DNA of 15,910 bases from CAYLLT01 sp964591605 (GTDB lineage: Bacteria; Planctomycetota; Phycisphaerae; UBA1845; PWPN01): contig CAZQEN010000166.1 in NCBI GenBank assembly GCA_964591605.1, forward strand, positions 1-15,910, given 5' to 3'. Numbering within the stretch: the first letter of the stretch is position 1; every line of letters begins with the position of its first letter. Under the pieces are notes generated by a model. The model did no database searches. It saw only the letters and a program-made list of their open reading frames with translations, and was not told the origin of the DNA. Both the position numbers and the translations under genes were made by a program. This document shows, one piece after another, positions 7,399-14,421 of this stretch.

Positions 7399-9789
7399 TC
7401 ATTCGCCTCGCGGCCTCAGATGCCTGTCCAGGAAGGCGAACGAGCCTGCGCCGTGGATCTGGTGGGGGCCCTGAAAGAACTCGATCTCCGTGAGCGCGGG
7501 GATGCCCAGGTCGGCGTAAAGACGCCGGACGCGGGCGTATTCATAGGCGACCCACTCGTCGATCCCGACCGGATCGCGGCTCCCGCGCTCGACCATGAAC
7601 GGGCGCGGGGCAATCAGTCCGGCCAGCTCGGCGTAGTTGAACGTGTTGCCCATGTCGAAGTCGTACATCTCCCACTCGCCGACGAACATGTAGCTGGATT
7701 TGAAATCAAGGGAGGTCATCTTCCAGATCCACTCGTTGAAGTCGGCCGAGCAGATCGACAGCGCATACTGCGGCAGCAGGGCGGGGATGCGCATGGCTGT
7801 CTTGCCGCCATAGGACAGGCCGTAGAAACCGATCCGCCCGCCGTCCACGAATGGCAGCGACGCGAGCCACTCCAGCGTGCGCTCGTGCTGCCTCACGATG
7901 AACGAGAAGATCGAGAGTCCCAGCGGGTTGGCCTGGCGCTGGAGCATGCGGAACGTGTCGCCGCCGATGTAGGGATTCTGCGGCGCATAGACGATGTAGC
8001 CGCGCTCCGCCAGCCGCGGCGAGACGCGCTGGTAATAGCCGAAGCCCTTCTTCTCATCGCTGGTGATCGTGCTCTCGGACGTGCCCTCCAGGCCGTGCTG
8101 GCAGACGACCACGGGCCGCCGCTCACCCGGCTTGAGGTCGCGCGGGACGAACAGGATCCCGGAGGCGAAAACGTCCGGATAGACGTCCAGCTTCACCTCC
8201 CACGCCTGCCACTTCGGATCTTCGAGAATTCGCCGCGAACGCGGATGAACCGGAATGGTCGCCTTCGGCAGTCGGCCGATCACCTCATCCCAGTAGTAGT
8301 CGCGGTAACGCTTCGTCGTCTCCTGCCAGCGGGCCAGCGACGAGGCGTCCGCCTTGCTCCAGAACGCGAGGCGCCGCTCGGGGCTGCTGCGGACGAGGCG
8401 CTGCGTGAACTCGTTGAGCTCGTCGAACTGGCGCTTCGTCCGCGCGGCCGCATCGGGGAGCAGTCGAGCGGTCCTGGGCACCGCACCCTCACGGATCGGT
8501 TCATGAATCCCCAGCGCGTGCAGGAAGCCAAAGAGCGTCTGCTGCGAGCCAATCGGCGAGTATCCGCCAGTCTCCGCTTCGACGAGCTCGAAACGGCCGA
8601 TCAGATCCGCAACCGGCAGCAGACGCTGCGCCCGCTCGAATTCGTCACGAATGGCTTGGATCGGCGGTGTATCGATGCGGCCAGCCGCCGCTCCCGCCCG
8701 CCCGTCGTGCGGGGCCGGCGGACCGGTCACCTTCGGAGCTCGCGAAGCTTCAATCAGCGCCGTTCTCGGCGCGATCATCGTGAGCAGCTCCGCGTCGCCG
8801 AAGTCGCGCAAAAGCGTCCAGACGTTGCGGTAAATCGGTTCCTGCGGCAAACCTTCGCGGGGACCGAAGTATCCGCTCACCCCCACCGCGTCAATCCGCG
8901 GATCGATCGCCGCCGCATAAAATGCGAGCAGGCCGCCTTCGCCGTAGCCGATGATGCCGGTAGGCAGGTTGTCTTCGCCGGGCGACGGCATGGTGGATGG
9001 TGGGGCGGCCGGCGATGAGGTCCCGCCCGGCAGGCGGGACCTGCCAGTCCCACTGTGCTCAAACCAGTCCACCGCCGCGAGCACCTTCTGCACCTCGTAC
9101 CCGATGATGTGTCGGCCCATCTGGAACGCGGCGCGGTAGACAAACTCGCGATGCGGCTGGTTCGTCATCCGGATGGCCGGGTTGCCGGAGTACGTATCCG
9201 CCCGGTCCATCAGAACCGGCACAAGCACCCGGCAGCGGTTTTCCGCCAGTCGACGGGCAAACTGCGACGCCTCGGACACGCCGGGAGCCAGTCCGGCGAG
9301 CTGCTCGGGCGTCCAGTCGGCATCGCCCAGCGCCACCACGCTTGCCAGCGGGGCATCCGGCTCCAGCAGCAACCCCTCCGCGTGCACCCCCGGCAGCACC
9401 GGCCAGCGCACCTGGTGGACCTTGTATCCCTCGCCCTCGCCGACCAGCGAGCTTGTCGTCGTGGTGGCGACCAGTTCAATGGCTGTCACCGGCTCGCGCG
9501 CATCCACCACCCCCAGAATGCGCCGCAACCGCTCGCGCCGCGCATCCATCCAGCGATCGAACGCATCAAGCGAGCTGACATCCGGTTTCCACTTCTGCTC
9601 GCGGGCCTCGCGGGCCGCTGATATATCACGCGACAGGAACTGGCCGATCCCCGCCACCATGTCGGCCGGATCCACACTCTCCGGAGCGAGCGGCTCGGTC
9701 CCGGGCAGTTCACTCTGCGCCACCAGCGGCGCAGCCGGAATGACCATCGCGAGGACGTGTAGAAGCCGAATCGCAGGGAAATGTCTCAT
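7399..9789 (-). CDS. Secreted tandem alpha/beta hydrolase (esterase-like), 796 aa
   Basis: The signal peptide MRHFPAIRLLHVLAMVIPAAPLVAQ directs export, followed by two hydrolase-like halves. The C-terminal half (about 520-796) looks catalytic: HGLEGT oxyanion region (565-570), GLSYGG nucleophile elbow (Ser659), RDPVGIDEW (Asp739) and GPHQIHG (His776 or His779). It resembles acetyl-xylan esterase/dienelactone-hydrolase-like proteins of planctomycetes, so ester cleavage on a glycan is a reasonable inference. The N-terminal half has GYGEGG (281-286), where Glu284 replaces the nucleophile, so it is probably non-catalytic. A Pro/Gly/Ser stretch (about 246-276) just before it is encoded by a palindromic insertion. 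I start at 9789 because this gives the signal peptide; the frame stays open to 9939 only through repeat DNA. It lies downstream of the PHP-sialidase gene and may be co-transcribed with it. Confidence 0.88.
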   Translation of the reverse strand: MRHFPAIRLLHVLAMVIPAAPLVAQSELPGTEPLAPESVDPADMVAGIGQFLSRDISAAREAREQKWKPDVSSLDAFDRWMDARRERLRRILGVVDAREPVTAIELVATTTTSSLVGEGEGYKVHQVRWPVLPGVHAEGLLLEPDAPLASVVALGDADWTPEQLAGLAPGVSEASQFARRLAENRCRVLVPVLMDRADTYSGNPAIRMTNQPHREFVYRAAFQMGRHIIGYEVQKVLAAVDWFEHSGTGRSRLPGGTSSPAAPPSTMPSPGEDNLPTGIIGYGEGGLLAFYAAAIDPRIDAVGVSGYFGPREGLPQEPIYRNVWTLLRDFGDAELLTMIAPRTALIEASRAPKVTGPPAPHDGRAGAAAGRIDTPPIQAIRDEFERAQRLLPVADLIGRFELVEAETGGYSPIGSQQTLFGFLHALGIHEPIREGAVPRTARLLPDAAARTKRQFDELNEFTQRLVRSSPERRLAFWSKADASSLARWQETTKRYRDYYWDEVIGRLPKATIPVHPRSRRILEDPKWQAWEVKLDVYPDVFASGILFVPRDLKPGERRPVVVCQHGLEGTSESTITSDEKKGFGYYQRVSPRLAERGYIVYAPQNPYIGGDTFRMLQRQANPLGLSIFSFIVRQHERTLEWLASLPFVDGGRIGFYGLSYGGKTAMRIPALLPQYALSICSADFNEWIWKMTSLDFKSSYMFVGEWEMYDFDMGNTFNYAELAGLIAPRPFMVERGSRDPVGIDEWVAYEYARVRRLYADLGIPALTEIEFFQGPHQIHGAGSFAFLDRHLRPRGE
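9018..9042. repeat. In-frame palindrome inside the hydrolase gene
   Basis: A perfect 10-bp stem (AGGTCCCGCC/GGCGGGACCT) with loop CGGCA. It belongs to a stretch of about 90 bp encoding low-complexity Gly/Ser/Pro sequence between two conserved parts of the protein (AAVDWFE and GIIGYGEGG), which suggests a repeat inserted into a surface linker. Confidence 0.8.
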
Positions 9790-9809
9790 ATACCTGGCCC
9801 ACCCTCGAC

Positions 9810-9961
9810 TTGTGGTGCAGGCGTCTCGCCTGCATCGTTCAGTCGCAACGCGCCACCTGACTTGTGATGCGGGCATCTCGTCTGCATCACGCAACCGCGA
9901 CCCTCCGCCCGGATTGTGGTGCAGGCGTCTCGCCTGCATCGTTCAGTCGCAACGCGCCACC
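9810..9961. repeat. Three tandem 52-bp repeat units
   Basis: Units begin at 9810, 9862 and 9914, exactly 52 bp apart. The first 48 bp of units 1 and 3 are identical; unit 2 is diverged. Each has a hairpin: TGCAGGCG, TCT, CGCCTGCA at 9816-9834 and 9920-9938, and a degraded version at 9868-9886. The array fills nearly all of the gap between the PHP-sialidase and hydrolase genes and supplies the stop codon of the former. Repeats built on this core are frequent in planctomycete intergenic DNA (recollection). Confidence 0.9.
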
Positions 9962-12618
9962 CGATACAACGAGGAGATCGGCACCCGGACGAGCTTCGTC
10001 AATGCCAGCCCGTTGTTCTCGCGCCGATCCCCCGCGCAGTACGCCAGCAGCACATCCTGGCCCGTGAACTCGATCGCCGTATAGCAGTACCACCGGTGTG
10101 GATCGTCTTCAATGATCTGCTCGCGTTCCCACGTCTGGCCTTCGTCACGCGAAAGGGCAAGGCACAGCGGCGTACGGCGACCGGCCCCCGGCCGCCCCGG
10201 CTCGAAGTTGCGGTTCCACACGCACAGCAGATCGCCGGTACTCGGGATCCGCTCGATGGACGCGGGCGACTGCGGCGAGACGAGACTCGAGGGCCGCGGC
10301 TCCGTCCACATGTCCCCGCCGTCCTTCGACTCGCTCAGATACTGGCTGCCCAGTTCGCTGCGGCAGAACATCGCAAGCCGCCCGCCGCTCAGTTCGACCA
10401 CGCCCGGCTCCTGCAGCGTGCCCGGGCCGCGAAACTGCGTGCGGCTGCGACGCCACGTCGCCCCGGCGTCGTCCGACAGATAGCACGCGATCAGCCCGTT
10501 CGGGTCGAACCTTCCCCCGCTGCGACGATGCAGGGCGGCCGGCACGACCAGCCGCCCACTCCGCAGTTGAACGACGCGGTCATTGTTCACCACGTAGTAT
10601 CCCACATCGGAGTCGGCAATGATCATCCGCGGAGGGCCCCAGGTCTTCGCTTCGTCTGTGGAAATCCTCAGTACCGGCCGGCAGTCAGCCGGGGACTGCT
10701 TGAGCAGATAGAACAGCCCGATCCGCCCGTCCGCCAGACGCAGCAGCGAAACAGACATCGCGTTGAGGCCCGCGTCGTCGCGGACCACCGCCCCGTCCTC
10801 CCGGCTCCACGTCCGCCCGCCGTCATGAGAGACGCGGCTCGCCAGATGCGCCCGGTCATCGTCGCCCGCTCCCCCGGTGAAATGCGTGTAGATGTACAGG
10901 ATGCGCCCGTCGGCGAGCCGGATGAAACCACCTTCGCTGTTGCGCGGGTTCTTCCCCGACGGCTCCAGCCGCAGCACGGTCTCCGCCCGGAGCCGACCGG
11001 GCGGGCCGGCCGCCACCCGGCGGTATACCTCCAGTGCCTGGCTGAATTCAGCAAGTGCTGGTTCGCCCAGATGCTGCCGGTTTCGCTCGATCTGCTCGGC
11101 CGTGGCATCGACCAGATATTGAATTTGCCGCGGCTCGGGATGCAGCGGCCGGTCGCGATCGTCGAAAAACACGACGCCGGTGTGGGCAAACCGCGGGTTG
11201 TCGGCCGGGGCTTCCTCGAAACACCGCGCCGCGACCCAGCTCGATCCGCTCAGCGTGACCGGCACACGATATCGCGCGTGGTGCGGTCGGGCCGGAGCCG
11301 CAGTGTGCTCGCTCGTCAGCCGTATCGGCCGCCCATTGACCACCAGCTCGACCGATGCCAGCGGCGAGGCGCTGTAGGCCTCCACCACCGCCTCCACCGC
11401 GGTGGAGGCGCCTCCACGCAGCTCGCGCCGAGCCCCGGGCAGCAGGCCGTCCACCGTCAGCAGCAGCAGGGGGCCGTTCGTGCTGAAGCTCCGCCCCTCC
11501 CGCAGGCCCTCGACCCACTTCTCATAGCTGAAGCCGCCCTCTACGTACACGTACACGCGGCTGTGCCCGACCGGCACCGGATGCACCCCGTTGGCCGTCC
11601 CGGCACTCGGCCGCAGCACGAATCCGCTGTTCAGCAGCGCGTAATACGTCTCGAATCCGTAGTCGATGAAGCCGCGGGCATCGAGCGGCGTGGGAATCCA
11701 CGGCGGCGGCTGGCGGCCCCACAGATACGTCGTCACCAGCCGCTGCCGCCACATGCTGTTATTCGACAGCTCGATGGTGTCGATCCCCGCCGCCGGCACG
11801 AGCATCGTTGACCACGGCCAGGTGTGCTTTTCCCAGTCGAGGATGGCATTCTGCCGGCGGGCCTCCCGCTCCAGTGCCGCCAGCGGCGGCGCCGTCTGCG
11901 TCAATGGCTGGCGATGCCCCAGGATCAGCATCGAGCCCAGCGTGCAGTCCCGCCCGCCCGCCTGCGTGATCTCGTATTCGCTGTTGAGCGTCCAGTAGAC
12001 GTGCGTCGCATCGATGTCCACCCGGCGGCCGGGCACCACGTCCTTCTCTTCCGCCGTCAGCGCGGGCGCCCGCTCGAGCTGGGTCGTCCACGCCGTGATG
12101 GGAAACGCAACGTTGACATCATCGGCCAACTGCGCCGCCGGCAGATCGCGCAGCGGTGTATGGACGTGGCAATCGCCCGAATACCAGCCCAGCCCGGCCA
12201 TGTCGCAGAAACGCCGGAGCCGAAACTCCCGCTCCAGCGTCTCACCATCCGCCAGCGTCAGCTTCTCGCGCAGCGGCAGATACTCCTTGCCCCGTTCGAT
12301 CACCACCTCGTACGTTCCCGCCGGCAGCTCGACGCGCACCGGCTCCGCCGGCGGCAGTGAATAGGCCTCGCGGATACCCGTGGGGCCGTCGGTTTTGTCG
12401 TAGGAAGCCGTCGGGCGCTCACCCCGAGAGGGGATCAGATGGGGCTGTCCGCGCTTGTCCGTGAGGTACACCCGCGCCGCCACGGGCATGCCCGTTGCAT
12501 CATCCACCACGCGTCCGGCCAGCCATCCTCCCGCCTCCGCCCACGCCGCCAGACTCAGTGTCGCCGCCAGCCCGGCGACACACGCTCGCAGGGAGAAGAT
12601 GGGGAGATCAATCTTCAT
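9943..12618 (-). CDS. Secreted CehA/McbA-type PHP domain fused to a sialidase-like beta-propeller, 891 aa
   Basis: A signal peptide (MKIDLPIFSLRACVAGLAATLSLAAWAEA) is followed by a carboxypeptidase-regulatory-like beta domain (about 31-135), then a PHP-type metallohydrolase region with GWYSGDCHVHTPL (144-156), DWEKHTWPW (261-269), IELSNNSMW (282-290) and SYEKWVEGLREGRSF (364-378). A BNR/sialidase region follows from about 555 (NPRNSEGGFIRLADGR), with five Asp-boxes at 597-605, 653-660, 715-722, 764-771 and 823-830 (for example SHDGGRTW, SRDEGQTW). Family knowledge suggests metal-dependent hydrolysis for the first part and a glycan-acting or binding propeller for the second; the actual substrate is unknown. 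Both parts match types usually seen as separate proteins. The stop codon and last residues (ARCD) come from repeat DNA. The ATG at 12618 is preceded by a GGCGGGA-like ribosome site. Confidence 0.88.
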   Translation of the reverse strand: MKIDLPIFSLRACVAGLAATLSLAAWAEAGGWLAGRVVDDATGMPVAARVYLTDKRGQPHLIPSRGERPTASYDKTDGPTGIREAYSLPPAEPVRVELPAGTYEVVIERGKEYLPLREKLTLADGETLEREFRLRRFCDMAGLGWYSGDCHVHTPLRDLPAAQLADDVNVAFPITAWTTQLERAPALTAEEKDVVPGRRVDIDATHVYWTLNSEYEITQAGGRDCTLGSMLILGHRQPLTQTAPPLAALEREARRQNAILDWEKHTWPWSTMLVPAAGIDTIELSNNSMWRQRLVTTYLWGRQPPPWIPTPLDARGFIDYGFETYYALLNSGFVLRPSAGTANGVHPVPVGHSRVYVYVEGGFSYEKWVEGLREGRSFSTNGPLLLLTVDGLLPGARRELRGGASTAVEAVVEAYSASPLASVELVVNGRPIRLTSEHTAAPARPHHARYRVPVTLSGSSWVAARCFEEAPADNPRFAHTGVVFFDDRDRPLHPEPRQIQYLVDATAEQIERNRQHLGEPALAEFSQALEVYRRVAAGPPGRLRAETVLRLEPSGKNPRNSEGGFIRLADGRILYIYTHFTGGAGDDDRAHLASRVSHDGGRTWSREDGAVVRDDAGLNAMSVSLLRLADGRIGLFYLLKQSPADCRPVLRISTDEAKTWGPPRMIIADSDVGYYVVNNDRVVQLRSGRLVVPAALHRRSGGRFDPNGLIACYLSDDAGATWRRSRTQFRGPGTLQEPGVVELSGGRLAMFCRSELGSQYLSESKDGGDMWTEPRPSSLVSPQSPASIERIPSTGDLLCVWNRNFEPGRPGAGRRTPLCLALSRDEGQTWEREQIIEDDPHRWYCYTAIEFTGQDVLLAYCAGDRRENNGLALTKLVRVPISSLYRVARCD
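11389..11410. repeat. 22-nt perfect palindrome within the PHP-sialidase gene
   Basis: The sequence centred on CCGCGG (GCCTCCACC on the left, GGTGGAGGC on the right) is fully self-complementary without a loop and is followed directly by another CCTCCAC. It encodes an Ala/Val-rich stretch (STAVEAVVEA) and does not break the frame. Confidence 0.7.
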
Positions 12619-12749
12619 GCGTCAATCCCGCCGCCCGTCGGCACACCGGGGGGGCGGCAGGGCATAGCATAGGCGAAACGCCCACCCCATGCCGACCCCA
12701 TGAATCTGTGGGTGACAGGGCTCCTGTCCCTCTGAGTGGGTGGCATGGG

Positions 12750-12836
12750 TCCCGGCGCGCCGGGATACTCGCTGCCCGTGCGATTGGGTCATGGGCAATC
12801 TGCATCCTCGATTGCGGATGTCCCGGCGCGCCGGGA
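12750..12836. repeat. Two inverted copies of a 16-nt perfect palindrome
   Basis: TCCCGGCGCGCCGGGA occurs at 12750-12765 and 12821-12836. The flanks (TGGG before the first copy, CCCA after the second) show that the copies face each other, 55 bp apart, so the pair could form two hairpins or one large one. Confidence 0.85.
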
Positions 12837-12904
12837 CCCACCCCTCCTGCCCGCCAGCGAACTCCGGTATGCATCTCCGGGTGACCGTCTGCCCCCGATC
12901 CCGG

Positions 12905-12933
12905 TTGACACGCATCCGCATTTCTGGTAATCA
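12905..12933 (+). promoter_or_regulatory. Possible promoter followed by a perfect Shine-Dalgarno sequence
   Basis: TTGACA (12905-12910), a 17-nt spacer and TAATCA (12928-12933, poor -10 match). AAAGGAGG follows at 12949-12956, but there is no ATG, GTG or TTG at a usable distance. It could drive a long leader for the LamG gene, or be a remnant. Confidence 0.3.
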
Positions 12934-13096
12934 GAAGACCTGGACGGGAAAGGAGGCTCTTCCGACGTCCCTGTGATCGTCGAAAGAGTTCCCTTCTTCA
13001 GCAGTACCCCCCGGGGAGAGATCAGGAAGTGCGTTGGCCGTGAGGCGGTCCTCCCGGCCGCGCCCGGAGTGTATCAGGGGTGACCCTCCCCCTGCG

Positions 13097-13126
13097 AATA
13101 GAGCCCGAAGCGCAAGCGAGGGGTTC
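13097..13126. repeat. Dispersed 30-bp repeat, copy 1
   Basis: Centred on GAGCCCGAAGCGCAAGCGAG; it matches 15804-15833 at 29 of 30 positions in the same orientation. The core is common in planctomycete intergenic DNA (recollection). Confidence 0.85.
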
Positions 13127-13342
13127 ACGGGAGGATTCTGTGCCTGCGTAAACCCTGTGGTCGCCCGAAGACTCCAGAAGGACGGCGCTCAACGCGGATG
13201 CGCCGAACCGCGGGGAACGCCCGCGAGCCGCACCGGAGTTGCCTGTATTCGAGATCGATGAGAGGTGAATGCCGGCCGCGTGTCCCGGGTCTCCCTCATG
13301 CCTGCAGACGGATCTCTTCGTTCGTTCCATCATCGCAGAGGA

Positions 13343-13347
13343 AAGGA
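13343..13347 (+). promoter_or_regulatory. Ribosome binding site deciding the 13354 start
   Basis: AAGGA (within AGAGGAAAGGA) lies 6 nt before the ATG at 13354. It selects the start directly before the signal peptide rather than in-frame codons as far upstream as 13198. Confidence 0.75.
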
Positions 13348-13353
13348 AAAGCC

Positions 13354-14175
13354 ATGCGCACCAGGATGTTGATGTGGGTGGTCGTGTTCGGGATCGTGTC
13401 GCCGGCCGGAGCGGCCACCGTCGGGTGGTGGCGGTTCGAGGAAGGGGCGGCCAATGCCGCGGCCACCGGCAGCAACACCGTTCTCGACAGTTCTCCCGGC
13501 AATCTGCACGGCACGCCCGTCGCGGGACCGGTCTATCGCACGGATGTCCCTGTCTCCGGCCTCCCGTCCAATGCCCGTTCCATGGAATTTGACGGCATCA
13601 GCGGACAACGCGTCGGCATCCCGGACGGTCCACTGGTGACATTGACCCAGAGCCTCACCCTCGAAGCCTTCGTCAAGGCCCGGCCTCTGAAGCCCGGCAC
13701 AGGCGGCATCGGCACCATCGTCATGCGCGCCGACAACCGCCCCGGCCTGGACCCCTATCAACTCGGACTCGGCGGAGGAGGCAACGTCCTCCAGTTCAGT
13801 ATCCAGAATGCGAGCAACCAGACGGCCGTGATCACCGCCCCCGTTCCCTACGACCAGTGGCTGCACGTGGCCGGAACGCTCGATGACGCGACCGGCGCGA
13901 TGAAGCTCTACGTGAACGGCGTCCAGGTCAACTCGACAACGACCGCCGTCCGGCCGCTGGCCGCCCTGGACCCCGCCTTCAGCCCGGGCTTGTCCATCGG
14001 GAACGACTATACCGGCCAGTACGGCCTGGTCTTCAATGGCTGGATCGACGAAGTCCGGATCTCCAACGTGGCCCTCTCGCCCGGCCAGTTCGTGCCCGAA
14101 CCGGCGGCCGGCCTGCTGACCCTGCTCGCCGGATGCCTCCCGCGGCCCCGGCGACCCCGGCATGCCCGTCGCTGA
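13354..14175 (+). CDS. LamG/concanavalin A-like PEP-CTERM protein, 273 aa
   Basis: An exported protein with a signal peptide (MRTRMLMWVVVFGIVSPAGA), then a LamG-type jelly roll opening with TVGWWRFEEG (22-31). Hallmarks are LTLEAFVKA, DQWLHVAGTLDDATGAMKLY, VNGVQV and the closing GWIDEVRISNVAL. Such domains bind glycans or other proteins at the surface. The C-terminus is a PEP-CTERM sorting signal: VPEP, a hydrophobic stretch (AAGLLTLLAGCL) and an Arg-rich tail (RPRRPRHARR), implying processing by an exosortase encoded elsewhere. The hydrophobic segment is short for this signal and is broken by Pro. The start is set by a good ribosome site. It stands alone and converges on lysC. Ligand unknown. 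Confidence 0.88.
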   Translation: MRTRMLMWVVVFGIVSPAGAATVGWWRFEEGAANAAATGSNTVLDSSPGNLHGTPVAGPVYRTDVPVSGLPSNARSMEFDGISGQRVGIPDGPLVTLTQSLTLEAFVKARPLKPGTGGIGTIVMRADNRPGLDPYQLGLGGGGNVLQFSIQNASNQTAVITAPVPYDQWLHVAGTLDDATGAMKLYVNGVQVNSTTTAVRPLAALDPAFSPGLSIGNDYTGQYGLVFNGWIDEVRISNVALSPGQFVPEPAAGLLTLLAGCLPRPRRPRHARR

Positions 14176-14356
14176 CGATCAGTCAACTTCGCCCAGGCGG
14201 AGGCAACGTCCAGGTCCCTCCACTCGGCAAACCACAGAGCTCCTGCCCTCAGGACAGGACTTCTGAAGCAGGGGTCTCAATCAGAGTGTGTGTGAGCAGC
14301 TCGCTCAGAGCCGCGCCCATGAGGAAGCGGTCTGCGATCCCGCGGAAGAACCCGCT

Positions 14357-14371
14357 CCCCGACGGTCGGGG
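14357..14371. repeat. Hairpin of a dispersed repeat type
   Basis: CCCCGA, CGG, TCGGGG within AACCCGCTCCCCGACGGTCG. Its translation (PLPDGRGS) is a recurrent artefact of repeats in planctomycete and acidobacterial genomes (recollection). It lies in the 246-bp gap between the LamG gene and lysC. Confidence 0.55.
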
Positions 14372-14400
14372 CTCTGCCGGTTTGACCGCCTCCCGCTCTT

Positions 14401-14416
14401 CCGCCTTCATTGGCGG
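14401..14416. terminator. Possible terminator after lysC
   Basis: CCGCC, TTCATT, GGCGG forms a 5-bp stem. It starts 5 nt after the lysC stop codon (TAG, 14424-14422) on the minus strand. A short TTT follows on the plus strand, so it might also serve LamG-gene transcripts. The stem is short. Confidence 0.4.
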
Positions 14417-14421
14417 TTTGG

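Larger units (their letters stand above)
12619..13353. other. Repeat-rich intergenic region
   Basis: 735 bp without a convincing gene. It contains a stem pair (12686-12697 with 12738-12749), a small hairpin (12714-12728), two inverted copies of a 16-nt palindrome, an isolated promoter-like sequence with a perfect Shine-Dalgarno match, and one copy of a 30-bp dispersed repeat. The last 15 bases carry the ribosome site of the LamG gene. Short open frames here read through repeats and look non-coding. Confidence 0.7.

Noticed and set aside
7420..9018. 532-codon plus-strand frame opposite the hydrolase
   Set aside because: Low-complexity Arg/Ala/Val-rich translation with no domain; antisense shadow.
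9790..9939. N-terminal extension of the hydrolase
   Set aside because: Encoded by tandem repeat units and upstream of a clear signal peptide.
9810..9961. CRISPR array
   Set aside because: The units are directly abutting with no unique spacers, and the middle unit is simply diverged.
9916..11811. 631-codon plus-strand frame opposite the PHP-sialidase gene
   Set aside because: Starts in the repeat array and shows no recognisable motif, whereas the minus strand has signal peptide and domain motifs.
13269..13592. 107-codon frame overlapping the start of the LamG gene
   Set aside because: Out of frame with a strongly supported gene and with low-complexity translation.
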